A stretch of DNA of 18,515 nucleotides from contig JAEOTU010000045.1 of NCBI GenBank assembly GCA_016839665.1, forward strand, positions 1-18,515. Direction: 5' to 3'. Numbering within the stretch: the first letter of the stretch is position 1; every line of letters begins with the position of its first letter. This document shows, in pieces, positions 1-9,800 of the stretch. The notes below the pieces were generated by a model that searched no databases, had not been told where the DNA came from, and saw only the letters and a list, made by a program, of their open reading frames with translations. Both the position numbers and the translations under genes were made by a program. The DNA is from Candidatus Hodarchaeota archaeon (GTDB lineage Archaea > Asgardarchaeota > Heimdallarchaeia > Hodarchaeales > Hodarchaeaceae).

Positions 1-1278
1 AAAGTTTGGGTTTATCATTATGATGGTGGAATTAAAGCATATGTTGAACAATTAGCTACAAATCCTATTCATGAAGATATACCCTATTTTGATGAAACAA
101 TAGATACGACTCAAGTAGAAGTGTCGTTGGCTTATGATAGATCAGAAAGAGATTTAATTTACACTTTCACTAATAATATCAATACCAGACATGGGGGTAC
201 ACATTTATCGGGATTTAAATCAGGTTTAACTAGAGCAATAAATGCCTATGCCCTTAAAAATGAACAAATAATCAAAAATGCTACTTTAAAAAAAGGAATT
301 CGGGAAAAACATTCCGTATTTTCTGGGAATGATGTTAGAGAGGGACTTGTTGCTGTTGTTTCCGTAAAAGTCATGAATCCACAATTTGAGGGCCAAACAA
401 AAAGCAGATTGGGCAATAGTGAAGTAAAAGGGATTGTAGAGAGCTGTAGCTATGAAAATATCCTGAAATTCTTAGATGAACATCCTCTAAGTGCTCGGGG
501 AATTTTGGAGAAATGCGAGGCTGCAGCTACTCTTAGAATGAAATTTAGGCAAATCCGAGAAGCAGTGAAGAAAACTCAGGCCAAAGGAACAGGAAAACTT
601 GTTGATTGTGCTGTAACGGAACCTGCTAAACGGGAGCTCTTTCTAGTTGAAGGTGATTCTGCAGGAGGCAGCGCAATTGAGGGGAGATTCAGTGAATTTC
701 AAGCTATTCTCCCTTTGCGTGGTAAAGTGATAAATGTTGAGAAAGCTCGTTTAGAAAAAGCTATGAAAAATAGAGAGATTCTAGAAATAATTCGATCTAT
801 CGGAGCAGGATATAGAGAAACTTTCGTAATTGAGAATGTTCGTTACCATAAAGTTATTCTTTTGATGGATGCAGACATTGATGGTCATCACATTGTTTGT
901 CTGCTTCTAACATTTTTCTTCCGGTATATGCCCGAATTAATTGACGAGGGGTATCTTTATGTTGCTCAACCTCCTCTATTTCGAATTAAAAAAGGAAATA
1001 AGGAAGTTTACGTCGTCTCGGAACAGGAAAGAGATGAAATTGTGAAAAAATGGGGTGGAAAATGTGATATTAGTCGTTTCAAGGGATTGGGAGAAATGAA
1101 TCCAATTCAACTGCGAGAAACAGTAATGGATCCCTCAAATCGGACTCTTCTTCAAGTTACCCGAGAGAATATCATCGAAGCAGAACGAATTTTTGTCACA
1201 TTAATGGGTGACGAAGTACAACCTCGCCGAGAATTTATTGAGACGCATGCGTTAGAAGCTGAGAATTTGGATGTATAA
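1..1278 (+). CDS. gyrB: DNA gyrase subunit B, C-terminal part (5' end outside window)
   Basis: GyrB is the ATPase/Toprim subunit of gyrase, which introduces negative supercoils together with GyrA. The reading frame is open from base 1, and its first 40 codons already match the GyrB transducer region (the HYDGGIKAYVEQL stretch). The GTG at 121 is therefore an internal valine, not the start. The ATPase domain lies upstream of the window. Visible landmarks are the Toprim glutamate motif VEGDSAGGS (codon 217 of the fragment, near base 649), LPLRGKVINVEKA, the metal-binding DADIDG at 868-885, and the C-terminal RFKGLGEMNP and QLRETVMDP motifs. The usual DGSHI reads DGHHI here, a small oddity next to the metal site. 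The product ends without the insertion seen in E. coli GyrB. gyrA starts 15 bases downstream, so the two are surely co-transcribed. Archaeal gyrases descend from bacterial ones by transfer. Confidence 0.97.
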   Translation, partial: KVWVYHYDGGIKAYVEQLATNPIHEDIPYFDETIDTTQVEVSLAYDRSERDLIYTFTNNINTRHGGTHLSGFKSGLTRAINAYALKNEQIIKNATLKKGIREKHSVFSGNDVREGLVAVVSVKVMNPQFEGQTKSRLGNSEVKGIVESCSYENILKFLDEHPLSARGILEKCEAAATLRMKFRQIREAVKKTQAKGTGKLVDCAVTEPAKRELFLVEGDSAGGSAIEGRFSEFQAILPLRGKVINVEKARLEKAMKNREILEIIRSIGAGYRETFVIENVRYHKVILLMDADIDGHHIVCLLLTFFFRYMPELIDEGYLYVAQPPLFRIKKGNKEVYVVSEQERDEIVKKWGGKCDISRFKGLGEMNPIQLRETVMDPSNRTLLQVTRENIIEAERIFVTLMGDEVQPRREFIETHALEAENLDV

Positions 1279-1293
1279 GCACTATAAGTTGGA

Positions 1294-3795
1294 ATGAGAA
1301 TGAGTAGTAGTGTAAAATTAACACCTATTGAGAGAACCATGTCTAAGAGTTACTTAGAGTACTCAATGTCTGTAATAACTAGTAGAGCCTTACCACACGT
1401 TAGAGATGGACTTAAACCAGTTCATCGGCGCATTTTATGGTCGATGCACAATTTAGGGTTAGTACATAACAAACAGCCGCGTAAATGTGCTCGTACCATT
1501 GGTGAAACGCTTGCTAAGTATCATCCTCACGGAGAGACAGCAGTGTATGATGCCTTAGTAAGAATGGCACAGCCTTTCTCATTACGATATCCACTAATTG
1601 AGGGACAGGGGAACTTTGGTAGTATGGATGGCCAACCAGCTGCAGCTCACCGTTATACAGAAGCTCGTATGCGTAAGATTACTTCTGAGCTTCTAAAAGA
1701 CATAGATAAAGACACAGTAAATTTTGTGGAAAATTTCGATGGATTAGACAAAGAACCAGTCATTCTACCAGCTAGAATTCCTAATCTTATGATTAATGGC
1801 GTTATGGGTATTGCTGTTGGAATGGCAACATCTATGCCTCCCCACAATCTTACTGAAGTACTTGATGGAGTTATTGCGACAATTAAAGATCCAGAGATTG
1901 ACATTGATGCATTAATGAAGTATATTCCTGGACCTGATTTTCCAATGGGAGGCGTTATTTTCGGAACCTCTGGAATTAAACGTGCTTACCATACTGGTAA
2001 TGGTAGTATCATTTTACGTGCGAAATACGACGTTGTGGAAAAGAAAAATAAAACTCAAATAATTGTGACTGAGGTTCCCTATCTAGTTAAACGTCAGGAT
2101 ACGATTGAACAACGAGGTCTGGTTAATATTATAGAACGTATGAAAGAATCAGGTAAGCTTCCCGAAATAGGAAGTGTGAAGAATGAGTCAAATATAATTC
2201 ATGGAACACGTATTGTGATAAATCTGAAAAAGACTGCCAATCTTGATATCGTCCTCAATAGATTGTTTAAATATACTCCAATGCAAGTTTCATTTTCTAT
2301 AAAGAATATGGTGCTTGTGGATGCTCGTGTGGGAGAGGAAATAAAATTTAGACCTAAAAATTTGGATCTAAAAGGCTTAATTACTCAATTTATCGGTCAC
2401 AGATATGAAATTGTGGAACGTCGCACAAAATTTGAGTTGAAAAAAGCCCAAGAACGCGCTCATATACTTGAAGGGAGAAAAATAGTTGTCGAAAATCTTG
2501 ACGATATCATTTCATTAATTCGAGCATCTGAGACGGGAGCCGAAGCTGAAAAGTCGCTGATAACCCAATTTTCACTTTCTGAGATTCAAGCCAAAGATAT
2601 TCTCTCACTTCCTTTACGGAGTTTAACTCGTTTTGATCGTCAAAAAATCATCAAGGAATATGAACAAATACAGAAAGCAATTCAAGAATATAAAGAGATT
2701 TTAAAAAGTGAGGATCGCATTTTTGGGATAATAACTGAGGAATTAGAGGAAATAAGAAGAAAATATGGTGATGCGCGCCGAACAGAGATTTTAAGGGACG
2801 ATTCTGAAGGATATCAAGATTGGACAGGAAAAACTGAAGAAGACTTCATTCCAAAGGAAGAAATTGTAGTAACATTAACTCAAAATGGATACATCAAATC
2901 CATATCATCAGAGGCTTATAATGCTCAACACCGAGGAGGAAAAGGAATAAAGTCGATGGAAATTGGAAAGGATGATTTTCTCAAGGAGATGATGGTAGCA
3001 TCTACCCATGATACTATTCTCTTCTTTACAGTCAACGGTAAAGTTTTCAGGATCCGAGGGTATCAGCTTCCATTATCTAAGCAGCGTGTGACAAAAGGAA
3101 TAAATATTGTAAACTTAATTCGAATAGAGGGGGATGATGAAATTGAAGCAATGATTCCAATATCTGAGTTTGATAAAGAGAAATTCCTGATTTTAGCTAC
3201 CAAAAACGGATTGATAAAGAAGACCCTCCTCAGTGATTATGCAAATATTCGTTCAACAGGAATTATAGCAATACAACTCAGAGATGAAGATATGATAGTT
3301 GGTGTTAAAGTCACCGATGGAACCAAGGATATTATGTTGGCAACGAAGAAAGGTAAGGCTATTCGTTTTCCTGAAAATCAAGTTCGTGCTGTAGGACGGA
3401 GTAGCATAGGAGTTTTAGGAATACAATTAAGATCGCACGATTTTGTTGTAGATATGGCAATTGTTGATAAAGCGAAGACATTATTAACTGTTTGTGAAAA
3501 AGGATATGGGAAGCGTACTAAATTCGATCAATATAGAATAACTCGGCGAAATGGAAAAGGAGTTATCAATATCAAAACAAAAGAAAGAAATGGTGACGTT
3601 ATTGCTGTGAGACCCGTCGCAGAATCAGATTATTTACTGATGGTCGCTAGTGATGGTAAATTAATTCAAATTCCAATAACAGACATTCGGACGATTGGTA
3701 GATCTACTTCTGGTGTGACCTTAATGAGGTTGGATAAAGAGCAAGGGGTGAAACTCACTTCTGTTGCCATTCTTTTAGAAGAAAAAGCTAAATAA
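1294..3795 (+). CDS. gyrA: DNA gyrase subunit A
   Basis: GyrA is the DNA-cleaving and DNA-wrapping subunit of gyrase. The 833-residue product has the full layout: a winged-helix breakage-reunion domain with the catalytic tyrosine at Y121 (HRYTEARM), the tower and coiled coil (about residues 340-500), and a C-terminal beta-pinwheel from about residue 525. A GyrA box, QHRGGKG (residues 545-551, bases 2926-2946), marks it as gyrase rather than topoisomerase IV; the usual second residue R or K is H here. In the quinolone pocket the helix reads HPHGETAVYD: T82 sits where E. coli has S83, and D86 matches D87. The start could be M1 or M3 (1294 or 1300); a GGA at 1287-1289 lies just upstream and neither start has a strong Shine-Dalgarno site. 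gyrB precedes by 15 bases and top6B follows by 13, forming one transcription unit. Confidence 0.97.
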   Translation: MRMSSSVKLTPIERTMSKSYLEYSMSVITSRALPHVRDGLKPVHRRILWSMHNLGLVHNKQPRKCARTIGETLAKYHPHGETAVYDALVRMAQPFSLRYPLIEGQGNFGSMDGQPAAAHRYTEARMRKITSELLKDIDKDTVNFVENFDGLDKEPVILPARIPNLMINGVMGIAVGMATSMPPHNLTEVLDGVIATIKDPEIDIDALMKYIPGPDFPMGGVIFGTSGIKRAYHTGNGSIILRAKYDVVEKKNKTQIIVTEVPYLVKRQDTIEQRGLVNIIERMKESGKLPEIGSVKNESNIIHGTRIVINLKKTANLDIVLNRLFKYTPMQVSFSIKNMVLVDARVGEEIKFRPKNLDLKGLITQFIGHRYEIVERRTKFELKKAQERAHILEGRKIVVENLDDIISLIRASETGAEAEKSLITQFSLSEIQAKDILSLPLRSLTRFDRQKIIKEYEQIQKAIQEYKEILKSEDRIFGIITEELEEIRRKYGDARRTEILRDDSEGYQDWTGKTEEDFIPKEEIVVTLTQNGYIKSISSEAYNAQHRGGKGIKSMEIGKDDFLKEMMVASTHDTILFFTVNGKVFRIRGYQLPLSKQRVTKGINIVNLIRIEGDDEIEAMIPISEFDKEKFLILATKNGLIKKTLLSDYANIRSTGIIAIQLRDEDMIVGVKVTDGTKDIMLATKKGKAIRFPENQVRAVGRSSIGVLGIQLRSHDFVVDMAIVDKAKTLLTVCEKGYGKRTKFDQYRITRRNGKGVINIKTKERNGDVIAVRPVAESDYLLMVASDGKLIQIPITDIRTIGRSTSGVTLMRLDKEQGVKLTSVAILLEEKAK

Positions 3796-3808
3796 ACGGG
3801 ATTGAATT

Positions 3809-6800
3809 ATGACTAAGGCTGCGAAAACATCAAAACAAAAAGTTAGCAAGGAAAAGGTTGTACGAAGATCTGCAGCCGATTTCTTTCAGGATAATAAGGC
3901 CATTGCTGGTTTTGACAACACAATGAGAGTTGTTTTCACCAGTGTACGAGAATTAGTTGAAAATGGACTGGATGCAGCTGAAAGAATAGGTAAACTTCCA
4001 GAAATGCATGTAACAATTCAAAGATTAGAAAAAGAAGAAATTGCTAGGTTATTGAATATTACTACTTTTGAATCTTCTGAGAAATTAGATTTTATCCGAT
4101 TGACAGTAAGAGATAATGGGAGTGGTGTTCAAAACGAATTTGTACCACCTTTGTTTGGAAGAGTGCTAACAGGTAGTAATTATGGAGCTCGTCAATCACG
4201 GGGTAGGTTTGGACTTGGTGCAAAAATGGTTTTGCTTAATGCCATGTCATCTGTTGATCTACCTCTTATCATTAAATCCAAGCATCTTAACGAAGATTTT
4301 ACAAGCTACCACGAGTTAATGATAAATTTAGCCGAAAATGAGCCAATAATTTTAACCCAAAGAGAGATTCCTCAAGATACCGCAGAAGCTATAAAAGACT
4401 CGGGCACAGAAGTAAGTGTAACTTTTACTGGGGCTTGGAATCTCGCTTCTCGTTTTATACGAGAATATTTTTCCCAAATCAGTCTAATCACCCCATATGC
4501 TAGCTTCTACGTCCAATATCCAGATAGCGATGAACCGATTGAGACGGAACGTGTTGTTGAAGAAATGCCTCCATACCCCCAAATAGCTAAAGTTCATCCA
4601 TGGGGAACTGATATAACTCAGTTTAAACGAGAAATAAACGTTACACGGAGCACAACTATGGAAGCGTTCCTCCAAGATCACTTTCAAGGTGTTGGTCCTA
4701 AAACTGCCCGAGATTTCTTAGATTTTGTTAAAATTGACCATGAAAAGGATCCCAATGATCTTACAGCTAGTGATATTCGCCGGATGGTGCACGAAGGGTT
4801 TGTAACACCTGATCGTGATCCGAAAAAGCGTCGGGAACAGAAATATTTTCCTTTTAAAAGACCTAGCGGCGAATCACTTTCACCCTTGGGGTGGGAATTG
4901 TTAGCAAAGGGGATAGAAAAAGAATTGAACCCTCAGTTTGTCCGAGCTACTGCAGGGGAAGTTTCTGCTTATGCAGGGCATCCTTTTGTTATTGAGGCAG
5001 CTCTAGCCTATGGAGGGCCAATGCTTTCTAGTGAGTCTGGTAGCCCGAAGATTTTTCGCTTCGCAAATCGTATTCCATTATTATTTGGTGCAGGCAACGA
5101 CATAATAAGCAAATGCGTCCAGAAAATGAATTGGAAAGCCTACAAAATTAATGTCAATAAATCTCCAATTGCTATTGTTGTTTCAGTTGTATCCTCAAAG
5201 ATTCCCTTCCCCGAAACGAGCAAGGAATATATTGCTGATGTTGATGAGCTTCGTGAAGAAATTATAAGGGTTTTGAGGAAACTAGCTCGGGGTTTAAGCC
5301 AGCATTTAGGACGAGCTGAACGAGAACGTAGGGAGAAGCAAAGACAGTCTCGATTTGAAAGCGCGGCTCCAAAAGTTCTTCAGAATCTTGTCAAGATATT
5401 AGAAGCAGAAGAGACCCCCTTTCTTTTACAATCCTCTGAAGAAATCTCTAAGTTTGAAAAAGCTCTTGCTTCTGCAGTTCCACGATTGGTTCGAAGAACC
5501 TACCCTCCTAGTCCTTTAATTTCAAGTGTTGGGGAATGGTTGCCTATGGAAACATATGTAACTCTGGTTGAGCACAACATTCAGACAATTTATCAATTTT
5601 TACGAGCTCCTACTGCCGAATTGAGTGAGATAACTGGATTAACAGGAGGAAGTATAGTCGAAATTAAACGAAAAACAGTCAATAGCCAAGAAAGATCAAG
5701 CAAAGCCCCCTCTATGCGGGAATTTGATCTTTTTTCAAAATCAATCGAAAATGATTTCAGCAAATATCGGAACTCCTTACGAATTCATAAAGCACTTAAT
5801 AAACGATGGATTGTTTCCTCTCTCGATTTTTTTGCCACTCCTATACCCCAACTGCGTATTGTAGAAAATTTTCCCGAAAAACTGCTGTATGAGGCCAAAC
5901 AGCGAGCAATCAACGAGCACTTGGCACATTCCCATACAGAAACTTACAATTTGAGAACATATCCTTGGATGACTGAAGATTTAGAAAAAGGCCTTAAATC
6001 AGCTAAGATCTATAATGTCTTAGATTACCTGATTACGTTTCCTGAAAAAATATCCAAAATTCCTGATTTGGCAATTAAGTTACTCGAGGGAGCTAAAAAG
6101 GAAATTAAAGAAGGGATTACACAAGGATATATTGATGCAGAGAAGGTAATAGGAGCAGCTACTTTCGACTGGATGGATTATCGTGTTACCCCTCGTCTAA
6201 GAGGTAGGAATATTTCAAAAATAAAGGAATTTATGCAAACACCAGACGAGAAATTAGCAGAAATATCAGATCTTACTGAGAATCTAATTCTTCGTTCAAA
6301 AAAAGTCCAAAATGAAGAAATTAAGCGATTAAACGAAGAGAAACCTTTCTTAAAAGTAGCTGCGCTTCAGGAATCAATGCTACCAGACTTAGATCGTCTT
6401 GAAATTAAAGGATTCATCGACTTTCTTCTAGCTGATGACAAAGATTTGCTTATAATCCGTGGATTAATCAATCGTCTTATTTCTATGAAACAGGACGAGG
6501 TATTAATACAAATTGAACAGGATCATGAAATTTTACCAACAAAAACAGCATGGTGGCTTGATTCAAAGTTAGAGACCCAACTAAAAGAGCTTGGTATTCA
6601 AACTGTTTATGATTTTATTCAGTGCCCTTCAATTACATTGTTAAAGCTAAAGAGTTTAGATCCCCAGATATTAGAAACGATCAAAAGAACCTATGGAACA
6701 CCGATCCCCCTTCTAACTCCAGATGAGCGTAGAAAACTAGAATCTCAACAAGTTCTCTGCCTTGAAGAATTACAAGCGTCTATGTCTGAGTTGGAATTGA

Positions 6801-9800
6801 AACCCAAGACATTTCAGAGTCGAATAGAGGAATTACTTACCCTCCTGAATGTTCCCATTTGTTATCTCCCCATTCCAAGTAAATATTATCAGAAGCTTCA
6901 TCATCTGGGAGTTTCGAGCGTTATTGATTTTCTAATTTGGCCTGATAACGATTTACACCGTAAAACGGGTATTCCGTACAAGCTTATTGAAAGAACAAAA
7001 AGTAAAGTTTCTCCCGAAGAAATAAAAGCTCTTATTGATTCTAAATCTCTTTCTATAGCGGTATTATCAAAGAATTTGGAAGGAAAAGCTTGGCAACAGA
7101 TGCTCCAATCAGATATACAGCTTCAAGAACTTTATTATCGTCTTCCATATTCTACTGACTTAATAGAACAGTACAAACTGTCCAATCGTGATATGGAGAA
7201 ATTGTATGAAGTGTTCACCACCCCAATTTCAAGGATACCTCAGATTAAGCCGAGATGGGTTGCGAGACTTCATGCAAATGACATTAATTCTTTTATTGAT
7301 TTAATCACTTGGTCCAAAGCAGATATTGCTGAGTTAATTGGACGTGATGAGAAGTTTGTAGACAATCTGGTATCTAACTTCGAATCTTTTCTCCCTGGTA
7401 TGCCACTTATTGATCTAGGGGTTCTTTCTGCAACTGAAATGAAATCCCTGAAATCTAAAGGATTTTCCACAGTGGAAAGTATATATTTCTGTGCTAGAAA
7501 AAATACTTTTGGAGTCATGGGTGTCAAATGGAAAAAAATAGAAAGATATCAACGAATTCTTGAAACACCTGTAGCCATGCTCCAGCTTCGGAGTAGTTCT
7601 GATAAAGCATCAATCCGAATTTCCCATGACGGTCTTGAGAAATTAGCCAATAATGAAATTGATCAAATAATTAAACTCATCTATTGGTCACCAGATGAGT
7701 TGAATTCTATACTTCGTATGTCATTAAAACGAATTGAAGAATTGAAACAGTCTGTGGCGATTAAAGAACATGGAATGCCTCTAGAATCGGTTTGTGGTTA
7801 CAATCGTAAAACAATTTCAACATTGTTAGGTTATGGTATCGAAACCGTTGAAGATCTTTATTTCACTGCTTCTGAAGATATGTTAGACGAAGATGATGAA
7901 CTTGATTGGAGTTATGTGAAGAAAGCAATCGAAGCTCTTGAAATACCTGTTACATTTCTGACTGGGGTTATTGCAGCTAAATATATTGATAAAATTGTGA
8001 AGAAACGGATTGGAACTCTCATAAGATTTCTAATAACTTCGGAAGAAGAACTTTCAGAAATCTTAGAAACTCCCGTGGAAAATGTTGCCAATTTAAGAAA
8101 GAAAATTAATCTTGTCCAGCTTCGAGAATCAACTGAAACTTCTGTTTCTATTCTTGAAGGCCTTCCTCGGAAACAGCTTCAAATTCTAGCTGAAGATCAA
8201 ATCTCCACCATCTTCGATTTTCTAACAGCTCAAGATGATCAAATCGCAAATTTACTTGAAATTGATCTAGATCAAGTGCTTACAATGAAGAAAGACCTTA
8301 ATTTGACAAATATAAAGTCTATCAAAGAGGAGAAAATGATTCCTTTGACAAAAATCTCACTTTTTGATAGAAGGACAATTAAAAAACTGGCCCGGCTTGG
8401 TGTTGAGAGTTTAGCTGATTTATATTATGTTGCAACCCCCAAAACATTTGTTGATAGTGATATTGATTGGCAGGAAATACTTGATGCTAAAACAATTTTG
8501 GATATGCCTATTGAGATCAGTTCAATTCCTACAAAGGAAGAATTCAAGATTTTACGAAAAGCAAAAATTAGGACGATTTTAGATCTAATGATGGAGTCTC
8601 AAGAAGGACTTGAATCTCGAACTGCGTTACCTACAGATACATTACAGGCCCTTCAAAATTCAATTAACATTAATGAGACTATAACCCTTTTAAAACATTT
8701 ATCAATAGATAAACTAGATTTTCCATCTGAATACTTAACAGCTGTGCATCGTGCTGAAATTAAAACGATTTTTGAGCTATTAACCCACCCTGACGAGACT
8801 ATTTTCCTTGTAAAAGAAGGTGAGAAGAAGCTAAGAATCGATAGAGATAGATGGATTGATTTATTTTCTGTTTTGGCTACTCCATTAGGTTTGATACTAG
8901 GATCAGATCGTGAAATTGTAAAGAAATTAAAACAAAAGCGTATTGAAACATTGAAAGACGCGTTTTCAGCTTCTTCAGAAAAACTCGAAGCAACATTAGA
9001 AGATGAATATTCAGAATTCCTTGCAGAGTTGGATGTACTCAGTTTTAATGAAATAACTCAATTCTTACAAATTCCCATCTGTTTTATCCCCAATCTTACC
9101 TTAGATTGGATGAATATTCTGAGAGAGCACTCAATTGTTCGCGTAGGAGACCTTTTTGATAGAAGTATTGCAGATCTTGCAAAGCAGATAGGGACTTCAA
9201 GCCCAAAAACTCGTGCTCTAGTTTCAGGTATAAAAATGCCAGAAGTAATAAAATGCTTGGAAGAGGAAATGATTTCTTTAGACATTCTCTCTGATATTTT
9301 ACCAGCCAAAGCAATTACTGAATTAGAGGACAAGAATGTTACTTCAATTCAAGAATTCATTATGCATGCTAGGGAAGAATTTGAATCTGCAGAACTTGAT
9401 AAAGTTACTGAAATTCTTCATTCTCCCATTAACCGTCTTTCTGAGGAATTTCCATTGGGTGATTTACGAAAACTGTCACAAAATGGAGTATCAACAATTT
9501 CTGATTGGTTTTACACGTCAAGCAGTAATTTGGCTAAATTGCTAGGAATGGATGCCTCTGAAATTATAAATCTAAAGAAAGGATTCGATTTTCAAGCTTC
9601 TGGTGAAATACATGAGGTTGATACTCCTCTTCAGGACTTCATTGAATCAGGTTACATTGATTTTGAGGAAGTTGAAAAATTAGGGATTCGTGTCTTAGAA
9701 GATCTCCTCTTTGTTGAGTTAGAGACGATTTCTGCATCTGATCAGTTGAAATCACGATTAGCAAATCTCAAGGACGCCCTTAACTCGTCTTTAGCTTATT

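Noticed and set aside
121..1278. GTG at 121 as the start of gyrB
   Set aside because: The frame is open to base 1 and the 40 upstream codons encode conserved GyrB sequence, so the gene begins before the window.
9058..9545. Several short frames on both strands inside top6B
   Set aside because: They overlap each other and the repeat-coding frame, with no ribosome-binding sites or motifs.
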